Below, piece by piece: positions 40,531 to 49,778 of a stretch of DNA of 64,000 bases; within the stretch, counting starts at the first letter, position 1; the number at the start of each line of letters is the position of its first letter. Both the position numbers and the translations under genes were made by a program. Under the pieces are notes generated by a model. That model did not search any database. It saw only the letters and a program-made list of their open reading frames with translations, and was not told the origin of the DNA. Location: contig NZ_PIPY01000007.1 in assembly GCF_003987065.1 (NCBI RefSeq), positions 140,992 through 204,991 of the forward strand, given 5' to 3'. The DNA is from Pseudidiomarina insulisalsae (GTDB lineage Bacteria > Pseudomonadota > Gammaproteobacteria > Enterobacterales > Alteromonadaceae).

Positions 40531-41931
40531 ATGTCCTTCGCTACAGTTGTCGATGTTTTAGCGGGTAAAATCGCCGTTGGTGAACAAACCACAGTGCGCG
40601 GCTGGGTGCGTACCCGTCGTGACTCAAAAGCCGGTATTTCGTTCATTAACATTCATGATGGTTCGTGCTTTGATCCAATTCAGGCCGTTGTCCCTAATGA
40701 ACTCGACAATTATGAAAGCGAAGTATTGAAACTCACCACCGGTGCCAGTGTTGCCATTACCGGCACCGTTGCCGAGTCCGCCGGTAAAGGCCAGGCCTAC
40801 GAACTGCAAGCCACTAAAGTTGAAGTTTACGGCTTTGTCGAAGACCCTGACACCTACCCGATGTCGCCGAAGCCGCACTCGATGGAATATCTGCGCGAGT
40901 ATGCGCATTTGCGCCCGCGTACCAATGTCACCGGCGCAGTCATGCGGGTGCGTAACTGTCTGGCCCAGGCCATCCACCGCTTCTTCCATGAGCGTGGCTA
41001 CTTATGGGTGGCAACCCCGATTATCACTGCGTCGGACGCAGAAGGCGCCGGTGAAATGTTCCGCATTTCTACGTTGGACATGATGAACCTGCCGCGCGGT
41101 GAAGAAGGCGCGGTCGATTTTACCAGAGACTTTTTCGGTAAAGAGTCGTTTCTGACCGTGTCAGGCCAGCTTAACGTCGAAACCTTTGCCTGTGCGTTGT
41201 CGAAAGTTTATACCTTTGGTCCGACATTCCGTGCAGAAAACTCAAACACCAGCCGCCACCTGGCAGAATTCTGGATGGTAGAACCTGAGCTGGCATTTGC
41301 GGACTTAAACGATATCGCGCATCTTGCAGAAGATATGCTCAAGTACTGTATTAAAGCCGTACTTGAAGAACGCGCTGATGATATGGCCTTTTTCCAGCAG
41401 CGCATCGACAAGAACGTGCTGGATCGTCTCAACCACGTGGTTAGCAATGAGTTCGTGCATATGGATTACACCGACGCGGTTGAAATTCTGCAAAATTGTG
41501 GCAAGAAGTTTGAATATCCGGTCAGTTGGGGAATGGACCTGCAGTCGGAGCACGAGCGCTATCTGGCGGAAGAGCATGTCGGCGCGCCGATTGTGCTGAA
41601 AAACTATCCGAAAGATATTAAAGCCTTTTACATGCGCCAGAATGACGACGGCAAGACTGTCGCGGCAATGGATATACTGGCGCCAGGCATTGGTGAGATC
41701 ATCGGCGGCAGCGCCCGTGAAGAGCGCCTTGACCGTTTAGACAGCCGCATGCAAGAGATGGGCTTACCGCTTGAACATTACAGCTGGTACCGTGACTTGC
41801 GTCGTTACGGTACCGTACCCCACGCTGGCTTTGGCCTCGGCTTCGAGCGCCTGGTCACCTACGTGACCGGTATGACCAATATCCGTGACGTGATTCCTTT
41901 CCCGCGGGCGCCTAAAACGCTCGACTTTTAA
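40531..41931 (+). CDS. asnS: Asparaginyl-tRNA synthetase
   Basis: 466 aa, identical in length to E. coli AsnS. There is an N-terminal OB-fold anticodon domain (residues 17-100, [19 protein letters not shown]) and a class II catalytic core with [21 protein letters not shown] (motif 2 region) and [15 protein letters not shown] (motif 3). It charges tRNA-Asn with asparagine. Its 3' end faces the nitroreductase gene across 13 nt with no visible terminator. Confidence 0.97.
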   Translation: MSFATVVDVLAGKIAVGEQTTVRGWVRTRRDSKAGISFINIHDGSCFDPIQAVVPNELDNYESEVLKLTTGASVAITGTVAESAGKGQAYELQATKVEVYGFVEDPDTYPMSPKPHSMEYLREYAHLRPRTNVTGAVMRVRNCLAQAIHRFFHERGYLWVATPIITASDAEGAGEMFRISTLDMMNLPRGEEGAVDFTRDFFGKESFLTVSGQLNVETFACALSKVYTFGPTFRAENSNTSRHLAEFWMVEPELAFADLNDIAHLAEDMLKYCIKAVLEERADDMAFFQQRIDKNVLDRLNHVVSNEFVHMDYTDAVEILQNCGKKFEYPVSWGMDLQSEHERYLAEEHVGAPIVLKNYPKDIKAFYMRQNDDGKTVAAMDILAPGIGEIIGGSAREERLDRLDSRMQEMGLPLEHYSWYRDLRRYGTVPHAGFGLGFERLVTYVTGMTNIRDVIPFPRAPKTLDF

Positions 41932-41944
41932 GCGCCCTCTCCTG

Positions 41945-42493
41945 TTAGCCGTCGCTGAATTTGTCAGCGATGGCTTTGTCAGGCTTGATCGGCGTGGGTA
42001 CCGCCGGGGTTCCTACATATAAAAAGCCGACAATTGCATCTTCTGACTTTGCTTCCAGTGCTGCCAATACCGCAGCGTCTTCGGCAAACCACCCGGTGCG
42101 CCAGATAGCGCCGAGGTTCTGCGCAAAGGCTGCTTGCTGGAGCAACAAGGTGGCGCAGGCTGTAGTGGCAAATTGCTCATCACGCGGCACTTTTTCATGG
42201 GGCTGATAATCCATCAGGCATGCGATCACCATCGGCGCCCGCATGGGCTGCTGGCTTGCCTTCATACAGGCTTCCTCGCTCAAGCCCTTTGCTTCCGCCG
42301 CAGCACGAAAAATAGCGCCAAGACGTTGCCGTCCCTCACCCTGAAAAACCACAAAGCGGTATGGCATCAGTGCCTTATGATCGGGCGCGCGTCCCGCGGC
42401 ACGTTGCATTAATTCAAATTGTTCCGCACTCGGGCCTGGCTCAATAAGGCGTGGCATCGATGAGCGGGTGGTAAGAAGTTCAATGGCCTGCAT
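41945..42493 (-). CDS. NAD(P)H nitroreductase, YdjA-like
   Basis: 182 aa from ATG 42493 (MQAIELLTTRSSMPRLIEPGP), preceded by AGGAAAG; ten extra upstream in-frame codons lack conservation. It is a minimal nitroreductase fold with FMN-contact regions RAPDHKALMPYRFVVF and TACATLLLQQAAFAQNLGAIWRTG and a C-terminal IVGFLYVGTP. E. coli YdjA (183 aa) is the best match. The physiological substrate is unknown. Confidence 0.88.
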   Translation of the reverse strand: MQAIELLTTRSSMPRLIEPGPSAEQFELMQRAAGRAPDHKALMPYRFVVFQGEGRQRLGAIFRAAAEAKGLSEEACMKASQQPMRAPMVIACLMDYQPHEKVPRDEQFATTACATLLLQQAAFAQNLGAIWRTGWFAEDAAVLAALEAKSEDAIVGFLYVGTPAVPTPIKPDKAIADKFSDG

Positions 42494-42542
42494 AACTTTC
42501 CTGTCCAGTAAGAGTCGGCTCAATGACGAGCATGAAGATTGT

Positions 42543-42576
42543 CAGAGCTGCTAGCTTAGCAAAGGATCATGCTCTG
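42543..42576. other. Nested inverted repeat between the nitroreductase gene and sppA
   Basis: CAGAGC (42543-42548) pairs with GCTCTG (42571-42576) around an inner TGCTA-GCT-TAGCA hairpin (42549-42561). There is no U-tract on either strand, so it is not a terminator. It may be an operator or a folded 5' leader of either divergent gene. Confidence 0.3.
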
Positions 42577-42658
42577 TTACATTGTCAGGGTAGTTTATTC
42601 GCTGAATGTTCAGTATTCTTCATCATTACCTGTTTAAAATTTTAAGGACGCTGATCAC

Positions 42659-44515
42659 ATGAGTGCAATCGCCAATGTCTTTAAGAAGCTTTTCGGGCTG
42701 ATTAATAACATCCGGAAGTTTCTGCTAAACGTCATCTTTTTCCTGCTTTTGTTCATAGTTATTGCGGTACTGGTTACCGACGAAGAACCTATGTTGGTGC
42801 CGGAAAACGGTGTCCTGGTGGTGCAGCTTGACGGCGCATTGGTGGAAGAGAAAACCTGGGTTGATCCTATGGATCGCTTTTTTAACGATGCCTTCGGCTC
42901 GCCAAGTACGCCACCGGAAACCTTATTAAGTGACGTGGTTGAAAGTATTGAACGCGCCGCCGACGATCCACGGATCAGTGGTATTTACCTCGACTTACGC
43001 AATTTCACCGGCGGTGGCATGAATAAAATGAAGCTGGTTGCAGAGGCACTGCTCCAGTTTCGTGAGTCAGGCAAACCGGTCTACAGTTACGGCGACTACT
43101 ACACGCAACCGCAATATTTTCTTGCCGCTCACGGTGACGCCGTTTATCTGAACCCGCTCGGCGCCATTATGTTTGAGGGAATGGGAAATTACCGACTGTA
43201 CTTTAAAGACCTGCTCGATAAACTCAAAGTCAGTACCCATGTGTTTAAAGTAGGTGCCTATAAGTCAGCGGTCGAGCCTTATACCCGTAACAGCATGTCT
43301 GAACAGGCGCGCGAAGCCAACGCCGAGCTCTATGACGCGCTCTGGAGTGACTATATCGCGATCATTGCGCAAAACCGTGAGGTCGACCCGCGTTTGCTGA
43401 GCGGCGAAATTGACGATTTTCAGGCGATACTGGCGGAAAATAACCAGGACATGGCCAAAGTTGCCGTTGCCGGTGGCCTCGCTGATGAGCTACTGTCCCG
43501 CGAAGCCTTTCGCACGCAGATGATCAACCTGACCGGTCTTGATGAAGACGAAAAGAACTGGCGTCGTATCAGTCATCAGAACTATCTCAAAACAGAATCA
43601 TTGCGACTTGATATGCCAGCCGCCGATGAAGATGCCAACGAGATTGCCATCGTCGTCGCTCGTGGCGTAATTGTGGACGGCTATCAGAAGCCAGGCAGCG
43701 TGGGTGGCGACAGCACCGCGGAACTACTGCGCCGGGCGCGCCTGAATGATGCAACCAAAGCTGTGGTGCTGCGCATTGACAGCCCCGGAGGCAGCGGCTT
43801 TGCCTCCGAGGTCATCCGCCAGGAAGTACTTGAGCTACAGGAAGCAGGCATTCCGGTCATTGCCTCAATGTCGTCGGTGGCCGCTTCAGGTGGCTACTGG
43901 ATTGCTGCCAGCGCCGATCAGATCTGGGCGGCACCAACTACCATTACTGGCTCTATCGGTGTGTTCGGCATGTTCTTCACCATTGAAGACTCGCTGGCCC
44001 ATCTTGGTGCTTACAGTGACGGTTATCACACCACTGAAATGCCGGTCTTTGACATTACCCGCCCGCTACCGGATGAAGCGGAAGTGGTGATTCAAAGCTC
44101 CATTGAAAAGTTCTACCGTGACTTCGTCAGCATGGTCGCCGAAGCGCGTAACATGACCTATGAGCAAGTTCATGAAGTCGCTCAGGGACGTGTCTGGACC
44201 GGTGCTAAAGCACAACAACTTGGCCTGGTAGACAACCTCGGTGATTTGCCTGCTGCGATTGAAGCAGCGGCCGCCGCAGCACAAGTCAGCGACTATCAGG
44301 TGGTAACTGTACAACCTGAGCTTAGCGCACGTGAGCGTTTCTTGCGGGACTTCTTCGGTCAGGCCGAAGTTTTCTTGCCAGCGCCGTCTTCTACACGTAC
44401 CATCGACCCGGTCAAACAACAATTACAAAGTGTCTGGCGCGAGGTGCAGTTGATCAACAAGTTTAACGATCCACAAGGGGTCTATTTACTGTGTGAGCTC
44501 TGCCCTATGCCCTAA
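42659..44515 (+). CDS. sppA: Signal peptide peptidase SppA, 67K type
   Basis: 618 aa, the same length as E. coli SppA. There is one N-terminal TM helix (about residues 20-42) and tandem S49 domains. The catalytic Lys is in VGAYKSAVEP (Lys202) and the nucleophile Ser in SSVAASGGYW (Ser410); these come from the two repeats, as in E. coli. It degrades cleaved signal peptides from the periplasmic side. ansA follows after 29 nt, the same neighbour as in E. coli. Confidence 0.96.
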   Translation: MSAIANVFKKLFGLINNIRKFLLNVIFFLLLFIVIAVLVTDEEPMLVPENGVLVVQLDGALVEEKTWVDPMDRFFNDAFGSPSTPPETLLSDVVESIERAADDPRISGIYLDLRNFTGGGMNKMKLVAEALLQFRESGKPVYSYGDYYTQPQYFLAAHGDAVYLNPLGAIMFEGMGNYRLYFKDLLDKLKVSTHVFKVGAYKSAVEPYTRNSMSEQAREANAELYDALWSDYIAIIAQNREVDPRLLSGEIDDFQAILAENNQDMAKVAVAGGLADELLSREAFRTQMINLTGLDEDEKNWRRISHQNYLKTESLRLDMPAADEDANEIAIVVARGVIVDGYQKPGSVGGDSTAELLRRARLNDATKAVVLRIDSPGGSGFASEVIRQEVLELQEAGIPVIASMSSVAASGGYWIAASADQIWAAPTTITGSIGVFGMFFTIEDSLAHLGAYSDGYHTTEMPVFDITRPLPDEAEVVIQSSIEKFYRDFVSMVAEARNMTYEQVHEVAQGRVWTGAKAQQLGLVDNLGDLPAAIEAAAAAAQVSDYQVVTVQPELSARERFLRDFFGQAEVFLPAPSSTRTIDPVKQQLQSVWREVQLINKFNDPQGVYLLCELCPMP

Positions 44516-44544
44516 GGCATTCATTGAATGGGTTAAGAAGTATC

Positions 44545-45561
44545 ATGAGTGAACAGCGTAAGCGCATTTATGTCGCCTACACCGGTGGTACCATCGGCAT
44601 GCAGAAATCGGCGCAGGGCTATGTCCCTGCGCCGGGGTTTTTAACTTCCTGCGTGAATCAAATGCCGGAATTTTTCCGCCCTGAAATGCCCTACTTTGAT
44701 ATTCAGGAATATCAGCCGTTGATGGACTCTTCGGATATGTCGCCGCAGGACTGGCAACGTATCGCTGATGATATTCAGTCAAAGTATGCCGATTATGATG
44801 GCTTTGTCATTCTGCATGGTACCGACACCATGGCCTATACCGCGTCTGCGCTGTCGTTTATGTTCGAGAACCTGGGTAAGCCGGTGATTATTACCGGCTC
44901 ACAAATCCCTCTGGCCGAACTACGCTCCGATGGCCAGACCAATCTGTTAAATGCGCTCTACATTGCGGCCAATTATCCAATTCATGAAGTGGGCCTGTTT
45001 TTCAATAACCAACTGTATCGCGGTAACCGCGCTACCAAGGCCGACGCCAACGGCTTTAATGCCTTTGACTCACCGAATTTCCGCCCCTTGCTTGAAGCCG
45101 GTATCCAGATTAGTGTCAAAGCTGGCATGGTGAAGCCACTCGATAGCGCGCCACTGAAAGTCGCCCGGGTCACCCCCCAGGCGATCGGTGTGATTCCGCT
45201 TTACCCTGGTATTTCACCGGTGTTATTCGACCATTTGCTCCAGCAACCGGTGAAAGCTCTTATTATGCAAAGCTATGGCGTGGGTAATGCGCCGCAGAAC
45301 CAAGCATTGCTGGCCAGCATTGCCCGCGGCGTAGACGCAGGCGTTACCGTACTTAATTGCACGCAATGCTTCAAAGGCAAAGTGAATATGGGCGGCTACG
45401 CCAGCGGTAATGCGCTGGCTGAAATTGGCGTCATCAGCGGCTTTGACATGACTATTGAAGCAGCGTTGACGAAATTACATTATTTACTCTCGCAAAACTT
45501 ACCGCAGCAGGAACTTGAACGCTGCTTACAGACAGATCTGCGTGGTGAGCTGAGCGCGTAA
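44545..45561 (+). CDS. ansA: Type I (cytoplasmic) L-asparaginase
   Basis: 338 aa from ATG 44545, equal to E. coli AnsA; an in-frame TTG at 44524 is not needed. Catalytic threonines lie in AYTGGTIGMQ (about residue 14) and HGTDTMAYTASALSFM (about residue 90); the lysine region RGNRATKADANGF is conserved. It hydrolyses asparagine to aspartate and ammonia. Downstream of sppA in what is likely one transcript. Confidence 0.96.
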   Translation: MSEQRKRIYVAYTGGTIGMQKSAQGYVPAPGFLTSCVNQMPEFFRPEMPYFDIQEYQPLMDSSDMSPQDWQRIADDIQSKYADYDGFVILHGTDTMAYTASALSFMFENLGKPVIITGSQIPLAELRSDGQTNLLNALYIAANYPIHEVGLFFNNQLYRGNRATKADANGFNAFDSPNFRPLLEAGIQISVKAGMVKPLDSAPLKVARVTPQAIGVIPLYPGISPVLFDHLLQQPVKALIMQSYGVGNAPQNQALLASIARGVDAGVTVLNCTQCFKGKVNMGGYASGNALAEIGVISGFDMTIEAALTKLHYLLSQNLPQQELERCLQTDLRGELSA

Positions 45562-45610
45562 TTGCGATTAAATTAAACGATAAAATCAACAATAACGATA
45601 AGAACAAATT

Positions 45611-46954
45611 ATGGCTTCAACTTCTCCTGCTTTTTCTTCCCGTATTGGTTTCATTCTTGCCGCCGCGGGTTCTGCCGTCGGTGTCGGCAACATCTGGGGC
45701 TTTCCGACGCAGGCAGCAAGTAACGGCGGCGGTGCTTTTTTACTGGTCTATCTGGTGATGATCCTGGCGCTTGCCTACCCGATGCTGGTGGCCGAGCTGA
45801 CCATTGGCCGCATGCGCCAGCGTAATCCCATCGAGGCACTTCGCGCGCTGGGCGAAAATCGCTTCTGGCGCGGTTTTGGCGCCACTACCGGGGTCATTGC
45901 GCTCATCGTGTTATCGCTGATTTTAAGCTTCTACGCTATTGTCTCCGGCTGGTTACTGGCCTTTATGCTGGCGCCACTGGCTGAGCTACTGGGCTTCGCC
46001 AATGCGGCCGACTGGCTGACCGCTTTTAGCGTCGAGCGCAATCTCAGTATGATGGTCATTTTTCTGTTGCTCACTATTCATGTTGTGCGCTCCGGCGTCA
46101 CTGAAGGGATTGAACGCTGGTCCAGCCGGCTGATGCCCTTGCTGTTTGTTCTGCTGATTGCCATGGTCATTTATATTCTGAGCTTACCCGGTGCTGCTGA
46201 CGGTCTGAAAATGTACCTGACTCCCGACTTTTCGCGCGTGCTTGAGCCCAATTTGATCATCCGCGCCATGGGCCAGGCCTTCTTCTCGCTGTCGATCGGC
46301 GCCGCTTGTATGATGACCTATGGTGCCTATCTCTCGCAGCAGGAAAATCTGCCAAAAACCGCAGGTTGGGTCGCTGGACTTGATACCAGTGTGGCATTTT
46401 TAGCCGGCTTACTGATCCTGCCGGCAATGTTTGCCGCTCAAGAGTTAGGGGTCATTATTTATGACGATGCAGGTGTATTGTTGTCTGCCGACACCCTGGT
46501 CTTTACCGTACTGCCGACTATGTTCGACTCTATGGGTGGTGCTGGTTTATGGGTGGCGTTTGCTTTCTTCGCCCTGATGGTCATCGCAGCGATTACCTCG
46601 TCAATTTCCATGCTGGAGGCGCCGGTAAATGCGCTACGAGAGGAAAGCGGCCAGCCGCGTTCTCGCTCGGCCTGGTTTGTCGGCATTGTGATCGGGGTCC
46701 TATCCGGTCTGATTATTTATCATTTTGAAACCCTGTTCGGGCTGGTGATTACACTCACGACCGTTTATATGCAGCCTCTGTTGGGCTTAACCTTTGGTGT
46801 GCTGTTAACCTGGATTTTACGGCAGAACTATTTGCTGAAGGCGTTGCAGGATGGTTCGCCAGATATCCAGAAATCGTTGTTCTGGAAAATCTGGCCGTGG
46901 TACGTGAAATTTATTTGTCCGCTATTGATTCTGCTGGTGATTTGGCACGGCTAA
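45611..46954 (+). CDS. Sodium-dependent transporter of the NSS (SNF) family
   Basis: 447 aa, 11-12 TM helices. The TM1 signature [29 protein letters not shown] is typical of bacterial NSS (LeuT/MhsT/Tyt1-like) amino-acid symporters and contains the unwound Na+/substrate site. It imports an amino acid with Na+. The substrate cannot be told from sequence; proximity to asparaginase is suggestive only. The last 4 nt overlap the 3' end of the convergent prpD gene. Confidence 0.9.
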   Translation: MASTSPAFSSRIGFILAAAGSAVGVGNIWGFPTQAASNGGGAFLLVYLVMILALAYPMLVAELTIGRMRQRNPIEALRALGENRFWRGFGATTGVIALIVLSLILSFYAIVSGWLLAFMLAPLAELLGFANAADWLTAFSVERNLSMMVIFLLLTIHVVRSGVTEGIERWSSRLMPLLFVLLIAMVIYILSLPGAADGLKMYLTPDFSRVLEPNLIIRAMGQAFFSLSIGAACMMTYGAYLSQQENLPKTAGWVAGLDTSVAFLAGLLILPAMFAAQELGVIIYDDAGVLLSADTLVFTVLPTMFDSMGGAGLWVAFAFFALMVIAAITSSISMLEAPVNALREESGQPRSRSAWFVGIVIGVLSGLIIYHFETLFGLVITLTTVYMQPLLGLTFGVLLTWILRQNYLLKALQDGSPDIQKSLFWKIWPWYVKFICPLLILLVIWHG

Positions 46955-48435
46955 ATCACCAGTAAATCCATCAACTCGTGTACCGGCATGGCGACGAAGC
47001 GCGCATGATCATCACATAACTCGCGGATGCGTTTGCTGCGCTCCGCGGGGAACCGGGTCGCAAGATTTTCCGCGAACTTCTGCTCAAGCACCGGTATGCC
47101 CTCGTCGCGTCGCTGCTGATGACCTATCGGGTAATGCACCTCAACTTTGTCCGTCGCTGAGCCGTCGTTAAAAAATACCTGTACGGCATTGGCAATTGAG
47201 CGTCTGTTACGATCGAGGTAGTCTTTGCTGTAAGCGCTCTCCTCGACCACTTCCATCTTTTCACGTAACACGTCAATCTGCGGATGCTCTTCGTGGAAAC
47301 TGTCTTCGTAGTGGTCAGCATTGAGCTCACCAAATAATAACGGCACAGCCACCATATACTGCAGGCAGTGATCGCGATCCGCGGGGTTGGCCAACTTGCC
47401 CTGCTTCGAAATAATACGAATGGCCGATTCATGCGTGGTCAGTACAATTTTTTCGATATCGTCAATGCGATCTTTGACCTGCGAGTGCAGCTCAACCGCA
47501 GCCTCACAGGCAGTTTGAGCGTGAAATTCTGCCGGGAACGATAACTTAAATAGAATATTTTCCATCACATAGCAGTCATAGTCCTGACTACGACTAAACT
47601 GCCATTTATCGCGCGGCTTCAGTTGCTGGTCTTTATTGGTTTTATTAAAGGAAACCTCATAAAAACCCCATTGTTTAGCACTCAGCGCACCCGGGATTCC
47701 CATTTCACCGCGTAGCGCGATATCCGCCAAACGTACCGCACGGCTGGTTGCATCGCCTGCTGCCCATGATTTACGGGAGCCGGCATTCGGTGCATGGCGG
47801 TAAGTGCGAAGCGCCTGACCGTCGACCCAGGCGTGCGACAACGCTGCCAGCACCTGCTCTCTGGTTCCCCCCAACAGCCAGGTGGCAACCGCGGTTGAGG
47901 CGACTTTGACCAATACCACATGATCCAGGCCGACGCGGTTGAAACTGTTTTCCAGTGCTAACACGCCCTGAATCTCATGCGCTTTAATCATCGCCTCAAG
48001 TACCGTCTCCAGCGTCAACGGCGCCTCGCCGGCAGCGACCCGGCGCTGCGAAATGGTGTCGCACAGCGCCAGTATTGCGCCAAGATTATCTGATGGATGG
48101 CCCCATTCGGCAGCCAGCCAGGTATCGTTATAATCAAGCCAGCGCACACAACAGCCAATATCCCAGGCCGCCTTGACCGGATCAAGCCGAAACGAGGTAC
48201 CTGGCACGCGGGCGCCATGGGGTACCTGAGTTCCCTCCACCAGCGGACCAAGATGCTTGCAACACTCCGGATAGCGTAACGCCAGCAGACCGCAGCCGAG
48301 GGTATCCATGAAGCAGTAACGAGCCGTTTGCCATGCCAGCTCACTAAACTCATGGTGCTGCATTACGTAGTCAGCAATTGCTTGTAATTCAGTATCATAA
48401 TCGGGGCGGTCAGTGCGATCGAATGTTGATCCCAT
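46951..48435 (-). CDS. prpD: 2-methylcitrate dehydratase, MmgE/PrpD family
   Basis: 494 aa from ATG 48435, chosen because a near-perfect GAGGAGGT site lies 6 nt upstream; a longer frame runs into the terminator hairpin. PrpD features include [34 protein letters not shown], a long helical N-domain and [20 protein letters not shown]. It dehydrates 2-methylcitrate in propionyl-CoA oxidation. The usual prpB, prpC and acnD genes are not beside it. It stands alone behind its own promoter and a terminator-containing leader (48467-48557). Confidence 0.9.
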   Translation of the reverse strand: MGSTFDRTDRPDYDTELQAIADYVMQHHEFSELAWQTARYCFMDTLGCGLLALRYPECCKHLGPLVEGTQVPHGARVPGTSFRLDPVKAAWDIGCCVRWLDYNDTWLAAEWGHPSDNLGAILALCDTISQRRVAAGEAPLTLETVLEAMIKAHEIQGVLALENSFNRVGLDHVVLVKVASTAVATWLLGGTREQVLAALSHAWVDGQALRTYRHAPNAGSRKSWAAGDATSRAVRLADIALRGEMGIPGALSAKQWGFYEVSFNKTNKDQQLKPRDKWQFSRSQDYDCYVMENILFKLSFPAEFHAQTACEAAVELHSQVKDRIDDIEKIVLTTHESAIRIISKQGKLANPADRDHCLQYMVAVPLLFGELNADHYEDSFHEEHPQIDVLREKMEVVEESAYSKDYLDRNRRSIANAVQVFFNDGSATDKVEVHYPIGHQQRRDEGIPVLEQKFAENLATRFPAERSKRIRELCDDHARFVAMPVHELMDLLVI

Positions 48436-48466
48436 GGCTTTACCTCCTCGTCTGGCGTCGGTAGAT

Positions 48467-48501
48467 AAAAAAATGCTCGGGACCAAAAAGAGTCCCGAGC
48501 C
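48467..48501 (-). terminator. Strong intrinsic terminator 31 nt before the prpD start codon
   Basis: Nine-base-pair GC-rich stem (GCTCGGGAC with GTCCCGAGC; 8-nt loop TCTTTTTG) plus a U7 tract at 48473-48467 on the minus strand. Only 31 nt separate it from ATG 48435, and these hold the ribosome-binding site, so no promoter fits between. It could also stop transcripts coming from tatD. Confidence 0.85.
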
Positions 48502-48557
48502 TAGGGGAATGGCTCAAGGGATTGAGCCGTGCGCTAACTCGATAAATTTCGAAGGTA
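48467..48557 (-). ncRNA. Structured leader or independent small RNA ahead of prpD
   Basis: From a predicted transcription start near 48557 (minus strand) the RNA would fold into hairpin A (GGCTCAA / TTGAGCC, 48528-48522 with 48517-48511, UCCC loop) and hairpin B (GCTCGGGAC / GTCCCGAGC, 48500-48492 with 48483-48475). B is followed by A and seven U (48474-48467). Termination there would give an RNA of about 90 nt. No leader peptide ORF is seen. It is either an attenuator controlling prpD or a small RNA gene whose read-through feeds prpD. Confidence 0.55.
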
Positions 48558-48563
48558 AAGTTC

Positions 48564-48592
48564 AGTGTAGACAACAAAATAATTTTTGCTAA
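48564..48592 (-). promoter_or_regulatory. Predicted promoter of the prpD leader
   Basis: Minus strand: TTAGCA (48592-48587), 17-bp AT-rich spacer, TACACT (48569-48564); each box matches the sigma-70 consensus at 4 of 6 positions. Just downstream, CTTCGA-AATTTA-TCGAG (48552-48536) is an imperfect dyad that could be an operator. Confidence 0.45.
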
Positions 48593-48630
48593 ATTTTTTT
48601 CGCGTCTTTACCGGTTTTTTTTAAGAAAGG

Positions 48631-49422
48631 TCAGGCATTCACCGGCGTGACCCGATTGAACAGGCGAAAGAAATTTGCTGTGGTTTGCTCAGCCACCTCC
48701 GCTAATGTGACGCCTTTTATATCAGCCACACATTTGGCGACATCAGCGACATAAGCGGGTTGGTTTTGTTTGCCACGATGCGGTACCGGTGCCAGCCAGG
48801 GGCTGTCGGTTTCAATTAACAGCTTATTCAGCGGCAGCTTTTTTACCACATCGCGTAATTCAGTGGCGTTACGAAAGCTGGCAATACCGGAAATGGAAAT
48901 AAAAAAGTCCAGATCGTCAATCGCCTGTTTGGCCATCTCATAGGACTCGGTAAAGCAGTGCAACACTCCGCCACAGCGTTCAGCATGGCCGTTACGTAAC
49001 AAACTTAAGGTGTCGTCGCGGGCGTCGCGGGTATGAATAATAAGTGGCTTATCGAAACTGTTGGCAAGCTCAATATGATAGGCAAAACTGCGTTGCTGGA
49101 TCGCTTTACTGTCAGCGTCATAATAATAGTCCAGCCCGGTTTCGCCGACCGCAACGACGGCATCATCCTGCACGTACTCACGCAATTGCTCTTCCACCAG
49201 CGCGTGCTTGGCGATATAGAGCGGATGCACGCCACAGGAAATGGCAACTTGCGGATACGGCGCTACCAGCTCACGCATTTTGGGGAAATCTTCAAGGGTC
49301 ACGCCAATACAAAGCATCTGTTGCACGTTCGCTTGTTTGGCGTTTTGCAGGACCTGTTGCAGGGAACCTTCGAATTCGTCCAGCTTCAATTTATCAAGAT
49401 GGCAGTGCGAATCGATGAACAC
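48631..49422 (-). CDS. TatD-family metal-dependent hydrolase (YcfH-like)
   Basis: 263 aa, TIM-barrel amidohydrolase. The metal site FIDSHCHLDK is at the N-terminus, GETGLDYYY near residue 93 carries the Glu, IIHTRDA and HCFTES give further histidines, and ETDSPWLAP holds the last Asp. TatD proteins have DNase or D-aminoacyl-tRNA deacylase-like activities; the YcfH role is unsettled. It ends the pabC-mltG-tmk-holB-pilZ-tatD unit, as ycfH does in E. coli. Confidence 0.93.
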   Translation of the reverse strand: MFIDSHCHLDKLKLDEFEGSLQQVLQNAKQANVQQMLCIGVTLEDFPKMRELVAPYPQVAISCGVHPLYIAKHALVEEQLREYVQDDAVVAVGETGLDYYYDADSKAIQQRSFAYHIELANSFDKPLIIHTRDARDDTLSLLRNGHAERCGGVLHCFTESYEMAKQAIDDLDFFISISGIASFRNATELRDVVKKLPLNKLLIETDSPWLAPVPHRGKQNQPAYVADVAKCVADIKGVTLAEVAEQTTANFFRLFNRVTPVNA

Positions 49423-49449
49423 AGCGACTCCTTAACGGTGTGTAATGAA

Positions 49450-49776
49450 TTACATGGTTGCCGTCGGCGCCGTCGATTCACCTAAATGACCCAGCAAGGT
49501 CTCGATACGGTTACGCAGATGCGACTTATCGTCAACAAACTGAACGCCTACCCCCCGCTGGTCACTGCGACCGGGCCGGAGAGGAGCCAGCCAGACAACC
49601 TTCCCTTTGATCAAAGTCTCCTCTGAATCACCGGGCAATTGTACCAGTAACGTCAATTCATCACCAATCGCATAGGGGTCGGTGGTGGCTACAAATAAAG
49701 CGCCGCCCTTAATAAACGGCATGTACAGGCGTCGTAACTGTTCTTCTGATTTTAGCTGTATACGCTTTGCTGCCAT
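49450..49776 (-). CDS. PilZ-domain protein
   Basis: 108 aa from ATG 49776, preceded by GAGGTGG inside the end of holB; a GTG four codons earlier is an alternative. It is a single PilZ beta-barrel (KGGALFVATTDPYAIGDELTLLVQLPGDSEETLIKGKVVWL ... GVGVQFVDD). The N-terminal RxxxR c-di-GMP motif of canonical PilZ domains is not evident, as in the PilZ protein of Pseudomonas and relatives encoded between holB and tatD that acts in type IV pilus function without binding c-di-GMP. A pilus role is inferred from that family. Confidence 0.88.
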   Translation of the reverse strand: MAAKRIQLKSEEQLRRLYMPFIKGGALFVATTDPYAIGDELTLLVQLPGDSEETLIKGKVVWLAPLRPGRSDQRGVGVQFVDDKSHLRNRIETLLGHLGESTAPTATM

Positions 49777-49778
49777 GG

